This document shows positions 9,350 through 17,010 of a stretch of DNA of 64,000 nt, piece by piece. The notes beneath the pieces are model-generated. The model was not told where the DNA came from. It saw only the letters and a program-made list of their open reading frames with translations, and did no database searches. The stretch covers positions 1 through 64,000 of the forward strand of contig NZ_JPMI01000322.1 of the NCBI RefSeq assembly GCF_000733295.1, read 5' to 3'. Made by a program: the position numbers and the translations under genes. The DNA is from Archangium violaceum Cb vi76. Lineage in GTDB: Bacteria > Myxococcota > Myxococcia > Myxococcales > Myxococcaceae. The first letter of the stretch is position 1. Every line of letters starts with the position of its first letter.

Positions 9350-10257
9350 GCGAGCGTTATCCGAGAATCCGTCTCCGCACGAAATCCAGAGGCTATTGGA
9401 TACACGAGGGCTTGCGGCTGGACTTCTACATGCGCCGGCCGCACACGCAAATGGCCCAGGCGGTCATGCGCTCGATGGATACCTATCTTAACGCCGTGGG
9501 CGCGGAGCATTTCGCCTTCTATGTGGACGATGAGGGGGACTGCCAGTCGCTCGATGCGGAGGGCTGGGCGTTCACTCGGCGCCATCTGCTGGAAGATCCC
9601 TGGCCCCGCGTCATCCTGCAGCAAGACAGCACGGAGGGGCCGGATCAATATCGCTTCGAGTATCAGGGCAGGCGGATCGATGATCCCGAGTGGCGAGGCT
9701 CGGACAAGGAGGCGTGCGTCGCCTCGTTCTGGCTGCCCACGGAGTACCTGGAGGAGCATGGTCCGGAGCGGGTTCGCGCGATGGCGTTGGAACTGGCGGC
9801 TCCCCTGCCCTTCTGCTCCGGCAACGTGGGTCTGGCCTTCCTGGGTCCAAATGATGTGGTGGGTGTGACGGAGGAGATTCGCGAGCGGTGCTTGCGCTAC
9901 CCGGGCATGGACATCCCCGATGTGGTGTCCTTCTCGTACAACATCGGCACGCGGGTGCGCGGCCCCTCGTGGCTGACCTTCCTGGGCCAGCCGGTGTTGG
10001 GCGAACTGGGTGGCGTGGACGCCCTGCGTGCGCGGCTGCACTCGCCGGGAACCACGGTGCGGGACCTGGACGGAGGCCGCGCCGTGGTGACGCTCGGAGA
10101 ATGGCCGGAGGCGGGCGACACCGAGCAGGGCCGCACGCTGCCCGCCTACCGTGAGCTGGCGCGTGTGCTGGAGCCCTGGCGTTACGAAGGGCCCCGGTAC
10201 GACAAGGACTTCACTCCCGAAGAGAGGCGCCGCTGGGAGCGCCGGTTCCTCGACTGA
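9346..10257 (+). CDS. DUF3396 family (type VI-type) immunity protein
   Basis: This 303-residue protein starts at a GTG overlapping the toxin fragment stop, preceded by GGAAAGGA. It matches the DUF3396 family, annotated as a type VI immunity family: LRLDFYMRRPHTQMAQAV near the N-terminus, SFWLPTEYLEEHG in the middle, and GTRVRGPSWLTFLGQPVLG then LEPWRYEG near the end. No signal peptide or membrane segment is present, so it is cytosolic, as expected if it neutralises an incoming nuclease. A paralogue on the other strand at 25812-26693 shares the same blocks in the same order. The frame is intact although the toxin upstream is broken, so it may protect against neighbours. Confidence 0.8.
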   Translation: MSERYPRIRLRTKSRGYWIHEGLRLDFYMRRPHTQMAQAVMRSMDTYLNAVGAEHFAFYVDDEGDCQSLDAEGWAFTRRHLLEDPWPRVILQQDSTEGPDQYRFEYQGRRIDDPEWRGSDKEACVASFWLPTEYLEEHGPERVRAMALELAAPLPFCSGNVGLAFLGPNDVVGVTEEIRERCLRYPGMDIPDVVSFSYNIGTRVRGPSWLTFLGQPVLGELGGVDALRARLHSPGTTVRDLDGGRAVVTLGEWPEAGDTEQGRTLPAYRELARVLEPWRYEGPRYDKDFTPEERRRWERRFLD

Positions 10258-10271
10258 CCTCCGCTCCGCCC

Positions 10272-11645
10272 TCAGCGTTCCATCTGGACGAGGAAGGTAT
10301 TGGCGCCCGGCGTGGGGCTCAGCGGGCCGGTGCCGAAGTCCACCGGCGCCCGGAAGGTCCCCGTGAGGACGCTCTCTCCCTGGCGTGACACGGACAGGTC
10401 CACCGGCAGTGTCTGGGCGGACGGGTACGTGTGGCTCCACAGGAGTCTTCCCGTGGGGCGCTGGAGCCGCAGCACGTACACGTTGGTCGCGCCCGGGTAG
10501 CCCTCCATCGTGCCGAGTCCGAGGCCGAAGTCCTCGCCTCCCGTGTAGCGGCCGGCCACCACCACGCCCGAGCCCTCGTCCATCTCCACCAGCCCCCCCG
10601 TGCTGCCGAGCAGCGCGCCCCAGAGCGCGGCTCCCTCCAGGCCGAAGGCGAGCGCGAAGCCGCGGCTCGTGTACGCGTCGAGCTCCCGGCCGCCGAAGAC
10701 GAGCTTCCCCGTGAAATAGCCGGACACCACCACCTGACCCCCATGGGCCGCCACGCTCATGGTCACGCCCGTGGCGCCCTCGAGCGGCCGCGTCCAGGAC
10801 GGAGTGCCCTCGGCGGACACTCGCGAGACGGAGGGCACGAGGAGCGGGGAGGGCGGGATGAAGCGGCCGCCGGCCAGGTACAGGTCTCCCGCGTCATCCT
10901 GCGCGAGGTCCATGGTCACGCCGCGCGCGGAATCGACGTACACCCAGCGCAGCGTGCCCTGGGCGTCGTACTGGACGAGGTAGGGATTGCTGGCGCCGGT
11001 GACGGGCCCGTTGCCGAAGTCCACCTGGCCCGTCAGGGTGCCCGCGAGGGTGATGTGGCCCCGCGTGTTGACGGCCAGCTCCGTGGCGGTGGTGGGCAGG
11101 GATCGGGACCACATCGGCGCTCCGTTCCCATCCATCCTCGCCAGGAAGGCCCCGGCGGGCAGCACGCGTCCGCCGAGCTCCAACCCACCGCTCTGCACGC
11201 CCGTGAGGAGCACCGTGTCATAGGGCTCCACGGCGAGGCTCAGTCCCCGCACGTAGGGAGTGCCCGTGCCCGGGGGCGCCGCGAGCAGCCGCGTCCACAG
11301 CAGCCCGCCTTGCAGCGAGTACTTGGAGAGCACCAGGACGGAAGTGCCTGGAGGCATGCTCCCCTCGGAGCCGATGGGGGTGCGGTGGTTGCCCAGGGTG
11401 AGGACGTTGCCCCGCGAGTCGTGCACCACGGCCACGGGCGCATCCGTCTCCGCCGCGCTGCGCAGCGTGTGCACCCATTGCGTTTCGCCTCCGGCGCTCT
11501 TGCGCCGGGACCCGGACTGGAGCTCGTGCTCCTGGTCCGCGAGGTCTTCTGGCTTCCACTCTTCTCCGGTGCCGTAGCCGCCGAGCACGGCCAGCGTGAG
11601 CAAGAGGGTGGACCGCGGGTGGGGGCGCTTCAGGTCTCCGGCCAT
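10272..11645 (-). CDS. secreted SBBP-like beta-propeller protein
   Basis: This 457-residue protein has a hydrophobic signal segment (STLLLTLAVLGGYG). It is then made of repeated blade-like units such as VDFGNGPVTGASNPYLVQYD, AQGTLRWVY, GDLYLAGG and, near the C-terminus, VDFGTGPLSP. These resemble the SBBP (beta-propeller) repeats common in myxobacterial secreted proteins, which often read FGxGPLxxxGxxDxFVAKY. No catalytic residues stand out. The ATG is preceded by GGGAGGC. The stop is 14 bases from the convergent DUF3396 stop. The role is probably extracellular binding or scaffolding; the partner is unknown. Confidence 0.6.
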   Translation of the reverse strand: MAGDLKRPHPRSTLLLTLAVLGGYGTGEEWKPEDLADQEHELQSGSRRKSAGGETQWVHTLRSAAETDAPVAVVHDSRGNVLTLGNHRTPIGSEGSMPPGTSVLVLSKYSLQGGLLWTRLLAAPPGTGTPYVRGLSLAVEPYDTVLLTGVQSGGLELGGRVLPAGAFLARMDGNGAPMWSRSLPTTATELAVNTRGHITLAGTLTGQVDFGNGPVTGASNPYLVQYDAQGTLRWVYVDSARGVTMDLAQDDAGDLYLAGGRFIPPSPLLVPSVSRVSAEGTPSWTRPLEGATGVTMSVAAHGGQVVVSGYFTGKLVFGGRELDAYTSRGFALAFGLEGAALWGALLGSTGGLVEMDEGSGVVVAGRYTGGEDFGLGLGTMEGYPGATNVYVLRLQRPTGRLLWSHTYPSAQTLPVDLSVSRQGESVLTGTFRAPVDFGTGPLSPTPGANTFLVQMER

Positions 11646-11903
11646 GACTGCCTCCCGCCGGCCTTCGCCGGCCCTCGTCGGGCCAAGGTGGGGGTCGCCC
11701 GCCGATGTCTCAACAATGAAGACGACCGCCGGTTCGAGCCTCTTGCCCGGGAGGACAGCTCACCCGTCTGGCCTTCAACAACCCTGGGGGCCCCGCCGCT
11801 TCCAGTGTTCGAGAACTCGCGCGCCGTGCGCCCGCTCCATGTATGGGCTCAGGAGGGGCGGTGGTGAAAAGGTGGGCGGGGGGCGGAGCGGAGGAGGTGT
11901 CTC

Positions 11904-12731
11904 GTGACGGATGCCGAGTGTCTGGAATTGCTACGGTGGGCCTCATTGCACTTGCAACTGCGCTACGAGGGCTTCCGCCGCGTGCGCGGGCAGGTGTGCA
12001 AGCGCGTGGGCCGGAGGATGAAGGCGCTGGGGGGGGTGGAGCTCCCCGCCTACCTCGCGCGGCTGGAGGCGGACCCGGCCGAGCGGGCCGTGCTGGATGC
12101 GCTGTGCCGTGTCACCCTCTCGCGCTTCTACCGGGATCAGGGCGTCTTCGAGGCGCTGCGCGAATCGTTGCTGCCACGGATATTGGAGGCCATGCGGTCC
12201 CGGGGTGAGTCCGTCTTCCGCGTGTGGAGCGCGGGGTGTGCCTCGGGGGAGGAGCCGTACACCCTGGCCGTGCTCTTCCGGCTGGGCCTGCGGCCGCGCT
12301 TCCCGGAGTTCCGCCTGGAGCTGGTGGCCACCGACGCGGATGCCGCGCTGCTGGAGCGGGCCCGCCGTGGGTGCTACCGGCGCGCCACGCTGCGCGAGCT
12401 GCCCTCCGGGTGGGTGGACCAGGCCTTCACCTCCGAGGGCGAGGCGCTGTGCCTGCGGCCCGAGTACCGCGAGGGGCTCGACTTCCGCCGCCAGGACTTG
12501 CGCCAGGGCATGCCCGAGGGCCCCTTCCACCTGGTGCTGTGCCGCAACGTGGCCTTCACCTACTTCGCCCGGCCCGTGCAGCGCGAGGTGCTGGCACGGC
12601 TGTTGGAGCGGCTGGTGCCCGGTGGGGTGCTCGCCATCGGCGCCCACGAGTCGCTCCCCGAGGACGCCCAGGGCCTCGTGCGCGCCGCGGGGGCGCTGCC
12701 CCTCTTCCATCCCTCCGGCCCGCGCCTTTGA
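11904..12731 (+). CDS. cheR: CheR-type protein-glutamate O-methyltransferase
   Basis: This 275-residue protein has the CheR N-terminal helical domain (residues about 1-75), the conserved TLSRFYRD motif (71-78), the AdoMet site WSAGCASGEEPYTLA (108-122), an acidic ribose-binding LVATDADAALLERA, and the CRNVAFTYF motif, where CheR usually reads CRNVLIYF. It would methylate glutamates of a chemoreceptor using S-adenosylmethionine. The GTG start follows GGAGGAGGT. No cheA, cheW, cheB or receptor gene lies nearby, so it is an orphan CheR. Its substrate may be a receptor encoded elsewhere, or it may belong to a different signalling protein, as in several myxobacterial systems. Confidence 0.88.
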   Translation: MTDAECLELLRWASLHLQLRYEGFRRVRGQVCKRVGRRMKALGGVELPAYLARLEADPAERAVLDALCRVTLSRFYRDQGVFEALRESLLPRILEAMRSRGESVFRVWSAGCASGEEPYTLAVLFRLGLRPRFPEFRLELVATDADAALLERARRGCYRRATLRELPSGWVDQAFTSEGEALCLRPEYREGLDFRRQDLRQGMPEGPFHLVLCRNVAFTYFARPVQREVLARLLERLVPGGVLAIGAHESLPEDAQGLVRAAGALPLFHPSGPRL

Positions 12732-12829
12732 CGCGTCTCGACTTGATGGAATCGAACAAATCCGTTAATCGCGAGAGTCTCTCATTTTCTGCGAATCGGA
12801 AATAACCGGTGCAGGAAGGATGCGAGCTC

Positions 12830-13717
12830 ATGCGTAGGGTTTTGGGAGCAGTCGCGGCGGTGATGCTGTTGGGCTGTGGTGGCAGCACGCGCCCGGAAGC
12901 GCAGGCGGTGGACGGCCTGGAGCTGAAGCAGGAGTCCGGTGCGGTGACCGGCCGCTTCGCGCAGGCGGGCGCCGAGGCGAGCTTCTCCTCGAAGCAGGTG
13001 GAGGAGGGCGTCTACCGGATTGAAGTGCGGCAGAACGGCATGTCGCTGACGGGCCTGGTGGACGCGGTCAATGGCGTGTCGGACCTGGACGGCTTTGGCG
13101 AGGAGACGGGCCAGGACACGCAGATGCTGGACGGGGACCGCGAGGTGCTGACGGGCCTGTACGCGGCGCTCAACGAGCGGATTCCCGCGGGGGACGCGGC
13201 GGCGCCCGAGGCCAGGTACCTGCGGCGCGCGGTGAGCCTCTGGTCCCAGCACCCCACCTCCGTGGAGCTGCAGCGCGCGGTGATGGGCGAGGAGGGCCGT
13301 GGCTACACCATGCTGTGCAGCTACGCGAAGTGCAACGGCAAGTGGACGGGCAGCTGCGGTGGCTCCTACAACTGGTACTCGTACGCCAAGCACGACTGCC
13401 AGCACGGCGGCTTCGACCTGGCGAAGAACCAGCAGATCGCCCAGCTCGGCGACCACGCCACGTGCGGCGGCGACGAGTACTACATGAGCGGCAGCACGTG
13501 GGTGTGCGGCGAGCCGGACCACTGGAGCCGCCCGAAGGTGATGGGCATCTGCTTCGGCCGCTGCGGTGGTGGCTGCGGTGGAGACACCCAGTACACGCTG
13601 GACGCCACCAACCATGACGGGTGCGTGCGCAACGGCCACGCGCTGGCGAGCGCCTACTGCGACGACCAGTTCGTCTCCGCGAGCGACGACGAGCTGTTCG
13701 CTGGCAACTGCTACTGA
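12830..13717 (+). CDS. cysteine-rich lipoprotein of unknown function
   Basis: This 295-residue protein starts MRRVLGAVAAVMLLGCGG, a short lipoprotein signal with the lipobox LLGC. A middle region without recognisable motifs (VYRIEVRQNGMSLTGLVDAV) leads to a C-terminal 120-residue part rich in cysteines, glycines and tyrosines (CSYAKCNGKWTGSCGG; CFGRCGGGCGG; CDDQFVSASDDELFAGNCY). The cysteine spacing suggests a small disulfide-bonded extracellular domain. An AAGGA element lies about ten bases before the chosen ATG; a GTG 21 bases upstream is less convincing. The next gene begins two bases after its stop, so the two are likely one transcript. I do not recognise the family. Confidence 0.7.
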   Translation: MRRVLGAVAAVMLLGCGGSTRPEAQAVDGLELKQESGAVTGRFAQAGAEASFSSKQVEEGVYRIEVRQNGMSLTGLVDAVNGVSDLDGFGEETGQDTQMLDGDREVLTGLYAALNERIPAGDAAAPEARYLRRAVSLWSQHPTSVELQRAVMGEEGRGYTMLCSYAKCNGKWTGSCGGSYNWYSYAKHDCQHGGFDLAKNQQIAQLGDHATCGGDEYYMSGSTWVCGEPDHWSRPKVMGICFGRCGGGCGGDTQYTLDATNHDGCVRNGHALASAYCDDQFVSASDDELFAGNCY

Positions 13718-13719
13718 CG

Positions 13720-14103
13720 ATGCGCTGGCTGAACGTGAGGGCGGTGCCTCGCGCCGCGTTGTGGCTGGGCCTGGTGGCCGCCCTCGGCTGTAACACGGAG
13801 TCCCGGAAGACCGAGGCCGCGCGGACCACGGTGCGGCGCTTCTTCGAGGAGCTGCCCTCGGGGGACTGCGCGGTGCTCGCTCCCTTGCTGACCGGCAAGG
13901 AGGGCGACACCTGCCAGGCGACCGTGCGGGAGCTGAACGAGCACGGCGTCTCCCTGGTGGAGGTGCTGGACGCGAAGGTGGACGGACGGGACTCGAGCGC
14001 GGTGGTGGTGCGCGCGCGGGTGGCACGGGACGGGAAGGTCCGCGAGCAGCCCATGTTACTGCGCGTGGAGCAGCACCCGGACGGCTGGAAGCTGCGCCTG
14101 TAG
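13720..14103 (+). CDS. small lipoprotein, possible NTF2-like/DUF4878-type fold
   Basis: This 127-residue protein has a signal ending in LVAALGC (lipobox ALGC), then ARTTVRRFFEELPSGDCAVLAPLLTG, a length and start reminiscent of small NTF2-like or DUF4878 lipoproteins that begin with a helix and a short cysteine-containing pocket. The ATG begins two bases after the TGA of the cysteine-rich lipoprotein, which strongly suggests translational coupling. No enzyme residues can be named. The fold assignment is a weak guess; export and lipidation are well supported. Confidence 0.6.
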   Translation: MRWLNVRAVPRAALWLGLVAALGCNTESRKTEAARTTVRRFFEELPSGDCAVLAPLLTGKEGDTCQATVRELNEHGVSLVEVLDAKVDGRDSSAVVVRARVARDGKVREQPMLLRVEQHPDGWKLRL

Positions 14104-14144
14104 GGGCAGCGCGCCGGACGGTTTTGGGAGACAATGGAGGAGCG

Positions 14145-14717
14145 ATGAACAACCGGTCCCGTGTCCTTCTCCCGCTCGGTGCGGCCCTGGTGTTGGGGGC
14201 CGCGCTGATGCTTCGCTTCGTGCCCACCGGGCCGCAGGCCGTCGCTCCTCCGGCCGGGGCGCCGCCGCCCATGAAGGTGGCTCCGAGCGCTCCGTCCGCG
14301 TCCATCTCCGTTCCAGCGGCCGCGCGCGAGCGGCTGGCCGAGAAGGTGAAGTCCAGTCCGGGCGCGGGAGTGACGTCGGAGGGGCGCGGGGCGACGGTGG
14401 TGCCCATCGGCCCCGGGGACGTGGTGCCGGAGCCCGAGGTGGCCAATCCCTTGCCGCAGCGGAACGAGCCCATCGAGCCGGAGAAGCCGCAGACGGCGGA
14501 GTGGAAGCACGGGAAGCTGGTGCGCATCACGGAGCTGCGGACGCGGGACCTGGAGCGGCTGGAGGAGGAGCGGGCGGCGGCGGAGGCGAGCGGGAACAAG
14601 GAGGAGGCGAGGCGGCTGGCGGTGCAGTTGTCGCGTCACCGGGCGAGGCTGGAGGAACTGCACAAGCAGACGGCGGACCTGGCGGGGCAGGCGAGCCAGG
14701 AGCAGGCTGCACAGTAA
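14145..14717 (+). CDS. membrane-anchored Pro/Ala-rich coiled-coil protein
   Basis: This 190-residue protein begins MNNRSRVLLPLGAALVLGAALMLRF, a single N-terminal membrane segment with no lipobox. A proline/alanine-rich extracytoplasmic linker follows, then a charged coiled coil at about residues 125-185 (RDLERLEEERAAAEASGNKE, then ARRLAVQLSRHRARLEELHK). GGAGGAGC precedes the ATG, which is preferred over an upstream alternative start. It continues a run of envelope genes on this strand. The role is unknown; the layout would suit a periplasmic spacer or an adaptor tethered to the inner membrane. Confidence 0.65.
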   Translation: MNNRSRVLLPLGAALVLGAALMLRFVPTGPQAVAPPAGAPPPMKVAPSAPSASISVPAAARERLAEKVKSSPGAGVTSEGRGATVVPIGPGDVVPEPEVANPLPQRNEPIEPEKPQTAEWKHGKLVRITELRTRDLERLEEERAAAEASGNKEEARRLAVQLSRHRARLEELHKQTADLAGQASQEQAAQ

Positions 14718-14719
14718 GC

Positions 14720-14795
14720 GTCACGTGAAGCGGTGAAGGTCGCGTGAAGCGGTGAAGGTCGCGTGAAGCGGTGAAGGTCGCGTGAAGCGGTGAGC
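14720..14795 (+). repeat. four tandem copies of a 19-bp repeat
   Basis: Four consecutive 19-base units, GTCGCGTGAAGCGGTGAAG, occupy this stretch without gaps. The first has A for G at position 4 and the last ends GC instead of AG. The array follows the stop of the coiled-coil gene by two bases and ends 16 bases before an interspersed repeat. It contains no spacers, so it is not a CRISPR array. Confidence 0.9.
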
Positions 14796-14811
14796 ACTGC
14801 TCCGGACACAT

Positions 14812-14846
14812 CCCCTCTCCCCTCGGGAGAGGGACGGGGTGAGGGT
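14812..14846 (+). repeat. REP-like interspersed repeat, copy A
   Basis: A 9-bp inverted repeat (CCCTCTCCC ... GGGAGAGGG) is followed by ACGGGGTGAGGGT. The same element occurs at 14872, 61591 and 61650, always in this orientation. Repeats of this type are widespread interspersed palindromes in G+C-rich bacteria. The GAGGG tail lies just upstream of the ATG at 14852 and could act as the ribosome binding site of the protease gene. Confidence 0.85.
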
Positions 14847-14851
14847 ATCGG

Positions 14852-16090
14852 ATGAACCCGGGTTGCGATCACCCTCTCCCTCTGGGAGAGGGCTGGGGTG
14901 AGGGTCCGCGCGGAACCCGAGTCCTGCTGTGGCTCGCGCTGGGGACGCTGAGTGCCTGTGCCCCGACGCCGCCCACGCCGAGCCCCTTCATTCGAACGGA
15001 CACCGTGGTCGCGGGAACCGAGGCCCCGGATGACGCCGCGGTGGTCGCCCTGTTGGCGAGGCGGGCGCGCTGCACGGGAGAGCCGCTCACGCTGCTGTGC
15101 ACGGGGTCGCTGATCGCCCCGGACGTGGTGCTGACGGCGGCGCACTGCCTGGAGCTCTTCGGGACGGACGGGGCCTACGAGGTCTTCCTCGGGGCGAAGC
15201 TGTTGCCGGAGCCGGAGCCCGGGGGCCGTTTCATCCGGGTCGCCAGCGCGGTGCGGCACCCGGGCTACGAGCGAACGAGCCACGCCTACGACGCGGCGCT
15301 GCTGCGCCTGGCGAAACCGGTGAACGAATCTCCCCTCCCACTTCCCGAGCCCGCGAAGGCCGCACTGGAGCCAGGCCAGTCCGCGCGGGTGGTGGGTTTC
15401 GGAGACACGAGGGACGCGAGCGCCCCCGCGGGGCAGCGCCGCCAGGGAACGCTGGTCCTGACACAGGTGGAGGCGGGCGGCTTCCGAGCGGACCCCGCGC
15501 CATCCATGAGCTGCGTGGGGGACAGCGGAGGGCCGGTGCTGGTGCGGGGCGCGGAGGGAGGCGAGGTCCTCGTGGGAGTCACCGCGAGTGGTGACGTGGC
15601 CTGCCGCGACGAGGCCTTCAACGTCCGGGTGGACGTGCTGCTCGAGGACTTCATCCGGCCCTTCCTCGCCGGGCAACTGGAGCCACGAGGCCCGGAGCTC
15701 CCCCTCGAGTCCCTCTGCACCGCCAGCTGTACGAGCGATGCGCAGTGCCCGGCGGGGCTCGCGTGCGAGACGGTGGCGGAGGGAGGAGCGGCGCGTTGCC
15801 TCCAGCCCGCGTTGCAGGAGGGGAACTACGGCGCCCTGTGTTCCGAGGACGTGCAATGCGGAGCGGGCAGCGTCTGCGCGCGCCTGGAGCCCGAGGGCGA
15901 GGACGCGTGCCGCTGCTTCACTCCCTGTGTCCCGGCACCGCTCCCCGAGGAGGCGAGCGGTTGCACGGGAGCGCCGGGCGCGAGCCCCTGGTTATGGGGG
16001 CTGGGCGCGTGGAGGCTGCTCGTCAGGAGGGGCCGGGCGCTCAGCCGCCGTGGAGGGGCAGGCGCTTGCGCGGGCCGCCGCGGTGGGTGA
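14852..16090 (+). CDS. trypsin-like serine protease lipoprotein with Cys-rich modules and MYXO-CTERM-like tail
   Basis: This 412-residue protein has a lipoprotein signal (LLWLALGTLSAC, Cys36) and a trypsin domain (about 52-270). The triad is His98 in LTAAHC, Asp147 in YDAALL and Ser225 in GDSGGP, so it should be active; Val52-Ala-Gly replaces the usual IVGG. Two Dickkopf-like Cys modules follow (CTSDAQCPAGLAC; CSEDVQCGAGSVC). It ends GCTGAPGASPWLWGLGAW and an Arg-rich run, like a MYXO-CTERM sorting tail. The only in-frame start is the ATG at 14852, and residues 7-18 come from a REP-like repeat, so the usual start was probably displaced. The last 50 bases overlap the convergent gene. Confidence 0.82.
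   Translation: MNPGCDHPLPLGEGWGEGPRGTRVLLWLALGTLSACAPTPPTPSPFIRTDTVVAGTEAPDDAAVVALLARRARCTGEPLTLLCTGSLIAPDVVLTAAHCLELFGTDGAYEVFLGAKLLPEPEPGGRFIRVASAVRHPGYERTSHAYDAALLRLAKPVNESPLPLPEPAKAALEPGQSARVVGFGDTRDASAPAGQRRQGTLVLTQVEAGGFRADPAPSMSCVGDSGGPVLVRGAEGGEVLVGVTASGDVACRDEAFNVRVDVLLEDFIRPFLAGQLEPRGPELPLESLCTASCTSDAQCPAGLACETVAEGGAARCLQPALQEGNYGALCSEDVQCGAGSVCARLEPEGEDACRCFTPCVPAPLPEEASGCTGAPGASPWLWGLGAWRLLVRRGRALSRRGGAGACAGRRGG
14872..14905 (+). repeat. REP-like interspersed repeat, copy B, inside the protease reading frame
   Basis: This is the same 34-35 base element as copy A (one C-to-T change gives GGCTGGGG). It starts 60 bases after copy A and keeps the same orientation. It lies within the coding sequence of the serine protease and encodes residues 7-18, HPLPLGEGWGEG. 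Confidence 0.88.
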
Positions 16091-16544
16091 TGTCCATTTC
16101 GCTCGGGGCCTTCTTGCGGCCCTGCACGGGCGAGCCGCGCTTGGCACGCGTCTCCTGGCGCTGTCTGGCCTCGTTGCGGGGATGCTTCGGACGCTCCTCG
16201 CGGCGGTAGGCGGCGGCGGACTCGGTGGCGACCGTCTTGCGGTGCGGCCCGTGGCGGTACTGGGCGGCGGCCTCGTCCGGAATCGTCTTGCGGCGCGAGG
16301 TGGAGCTCCCCGTCTCGGGCAGGGGCAGCTTGAGGCTCTGGGCCCTCTTGCCCTCGCCGGGCGGACGGCGCTGGCTGACGGAGCGCTCGGTCGTCTTCGC
16401 GCGGCCGATGACGCCACCGCTCTTCTTCAGGGCGTGGGCGCTCTTGCCGGCGGGGACGTCACCAATGTCCGAGGCCTTCACCGTCAGGGTGGTGCCCTTG
16501 GCCTTGGCGCGCCTGGCACGGGACTGCTGGGTTTTCTCTGGCAT
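16041..16544 (-). CDS. small basic protein with C-terminal PVxGRKKxPSxM motif
   Basis: This 167-residue, Arg/Lys-rich, low-complexity protein starts MPEKTQQSRARRAKAKG after GGGGAGAA. It has no signal peptide and no membrane segment. Its C-terminus reads GSPVQGRKKAPSEM, and an almost identical block (EVPVRGRKKPPSQM) ends the 68-residue protein at 17737-17943, so the two belong to one family. High charge suggests nucleic-acid or polyanion binding, but no fold is recognisable. The 3' end overlaps the protease gene by 50 bases. Codon use is strongly G+C-biased at third positions, supporting real coding. Confidence 0.6.
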   Translation of the reverse strand: MPEKTQQSRARRAKAKGTTLTVKASDIGDVPAGKSAHALKKSGGVIGRAKTTERSVSQRRPPGEGKRAQSLKLPLPETGSSTSRRKTIPDEAAAQYRHGPHRKTVATESAAAYRREERPKHPRNEARQRQETRAKRGSPVQGRKKAPSEMDITHRGGPRKRLPLHGG

Positions 16545-16643
16545 GGGTTCTCCCCCCAATGGAGGTAGGGATGGCCGGCCGGAATGACCAGGGGAGGCCG
16601 GACCATCGCACGGGTGTCTGGGTCGTCTGTGGACGCGGAAGCG

Positions 16644-16922
16644 CTACAGGGCGTTCCCGCGCTTCGTCTTGCGCCGGGTAACGGTCCGCTTGCCGGGCCG
16701 CACCTCGGTGGTGGCGAGCCCGAGCCCCACGGGCTCCGTCATGGCCGGGCCAGGGGTGGCCTTGCGCAGCAGCTTCTGCCGCCGCAGGGCCGCGGCCTGG
16801 TCGCGTGGCACGGTCTTCTTGCCCCTGCCCAGACCCGGGGCCTGCCGGTTCGTCTGCGCCTCGTCGACGTCCGTCATCCGCCGCTTGTTCTTGATGCCTG
16901 CTACCCGCGTCCTGACTGCCAT
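16644..16922 (-). CDS. small basic protein of unknown function
   Basis: This 92-residue, strongly basic protein starts MAVRTRVAGIKNKRRMTDVD and ends RTVTRRKTKRGNAL; AGGAGG precedes the ATG at good spacing. No cysteine, signal or membrane segment is present. It lies between two other basic proteins on the same strand and is probably cytosolic or nucleoid-associated. Function is not recognisable. Confidence 0.55.
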   Translation of the reverse strand: MAVRTRVAGIKNKRRMTDVDEAQTNRQAPGLGRGKKTVPRDQAAALRRQKLLRKATPGPAMTEPVGLGLATTEVRPGKRTVTRRKTKRGNAL

Positions 16923-17010
16923 AGAGTGGCCTCCTGCATCGGAGGTAAGGACGCCCGGGCTGGTTTTCCATCCCCCCGCTGGCTCACCCGTATGCCGGGC
17001 GCCCGCTGGC

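Noticed and set aside
12782-14599. Long minus-strand reading frame across the lipoprotein genes
   Set aside because: No start signal or family; the plus-strand genes have signal peptides, ribosome sites and coupling.
14720-14795. CRISPR array
   Set aside because: The 19-base units are contiguous with no spacers and no cas genes.
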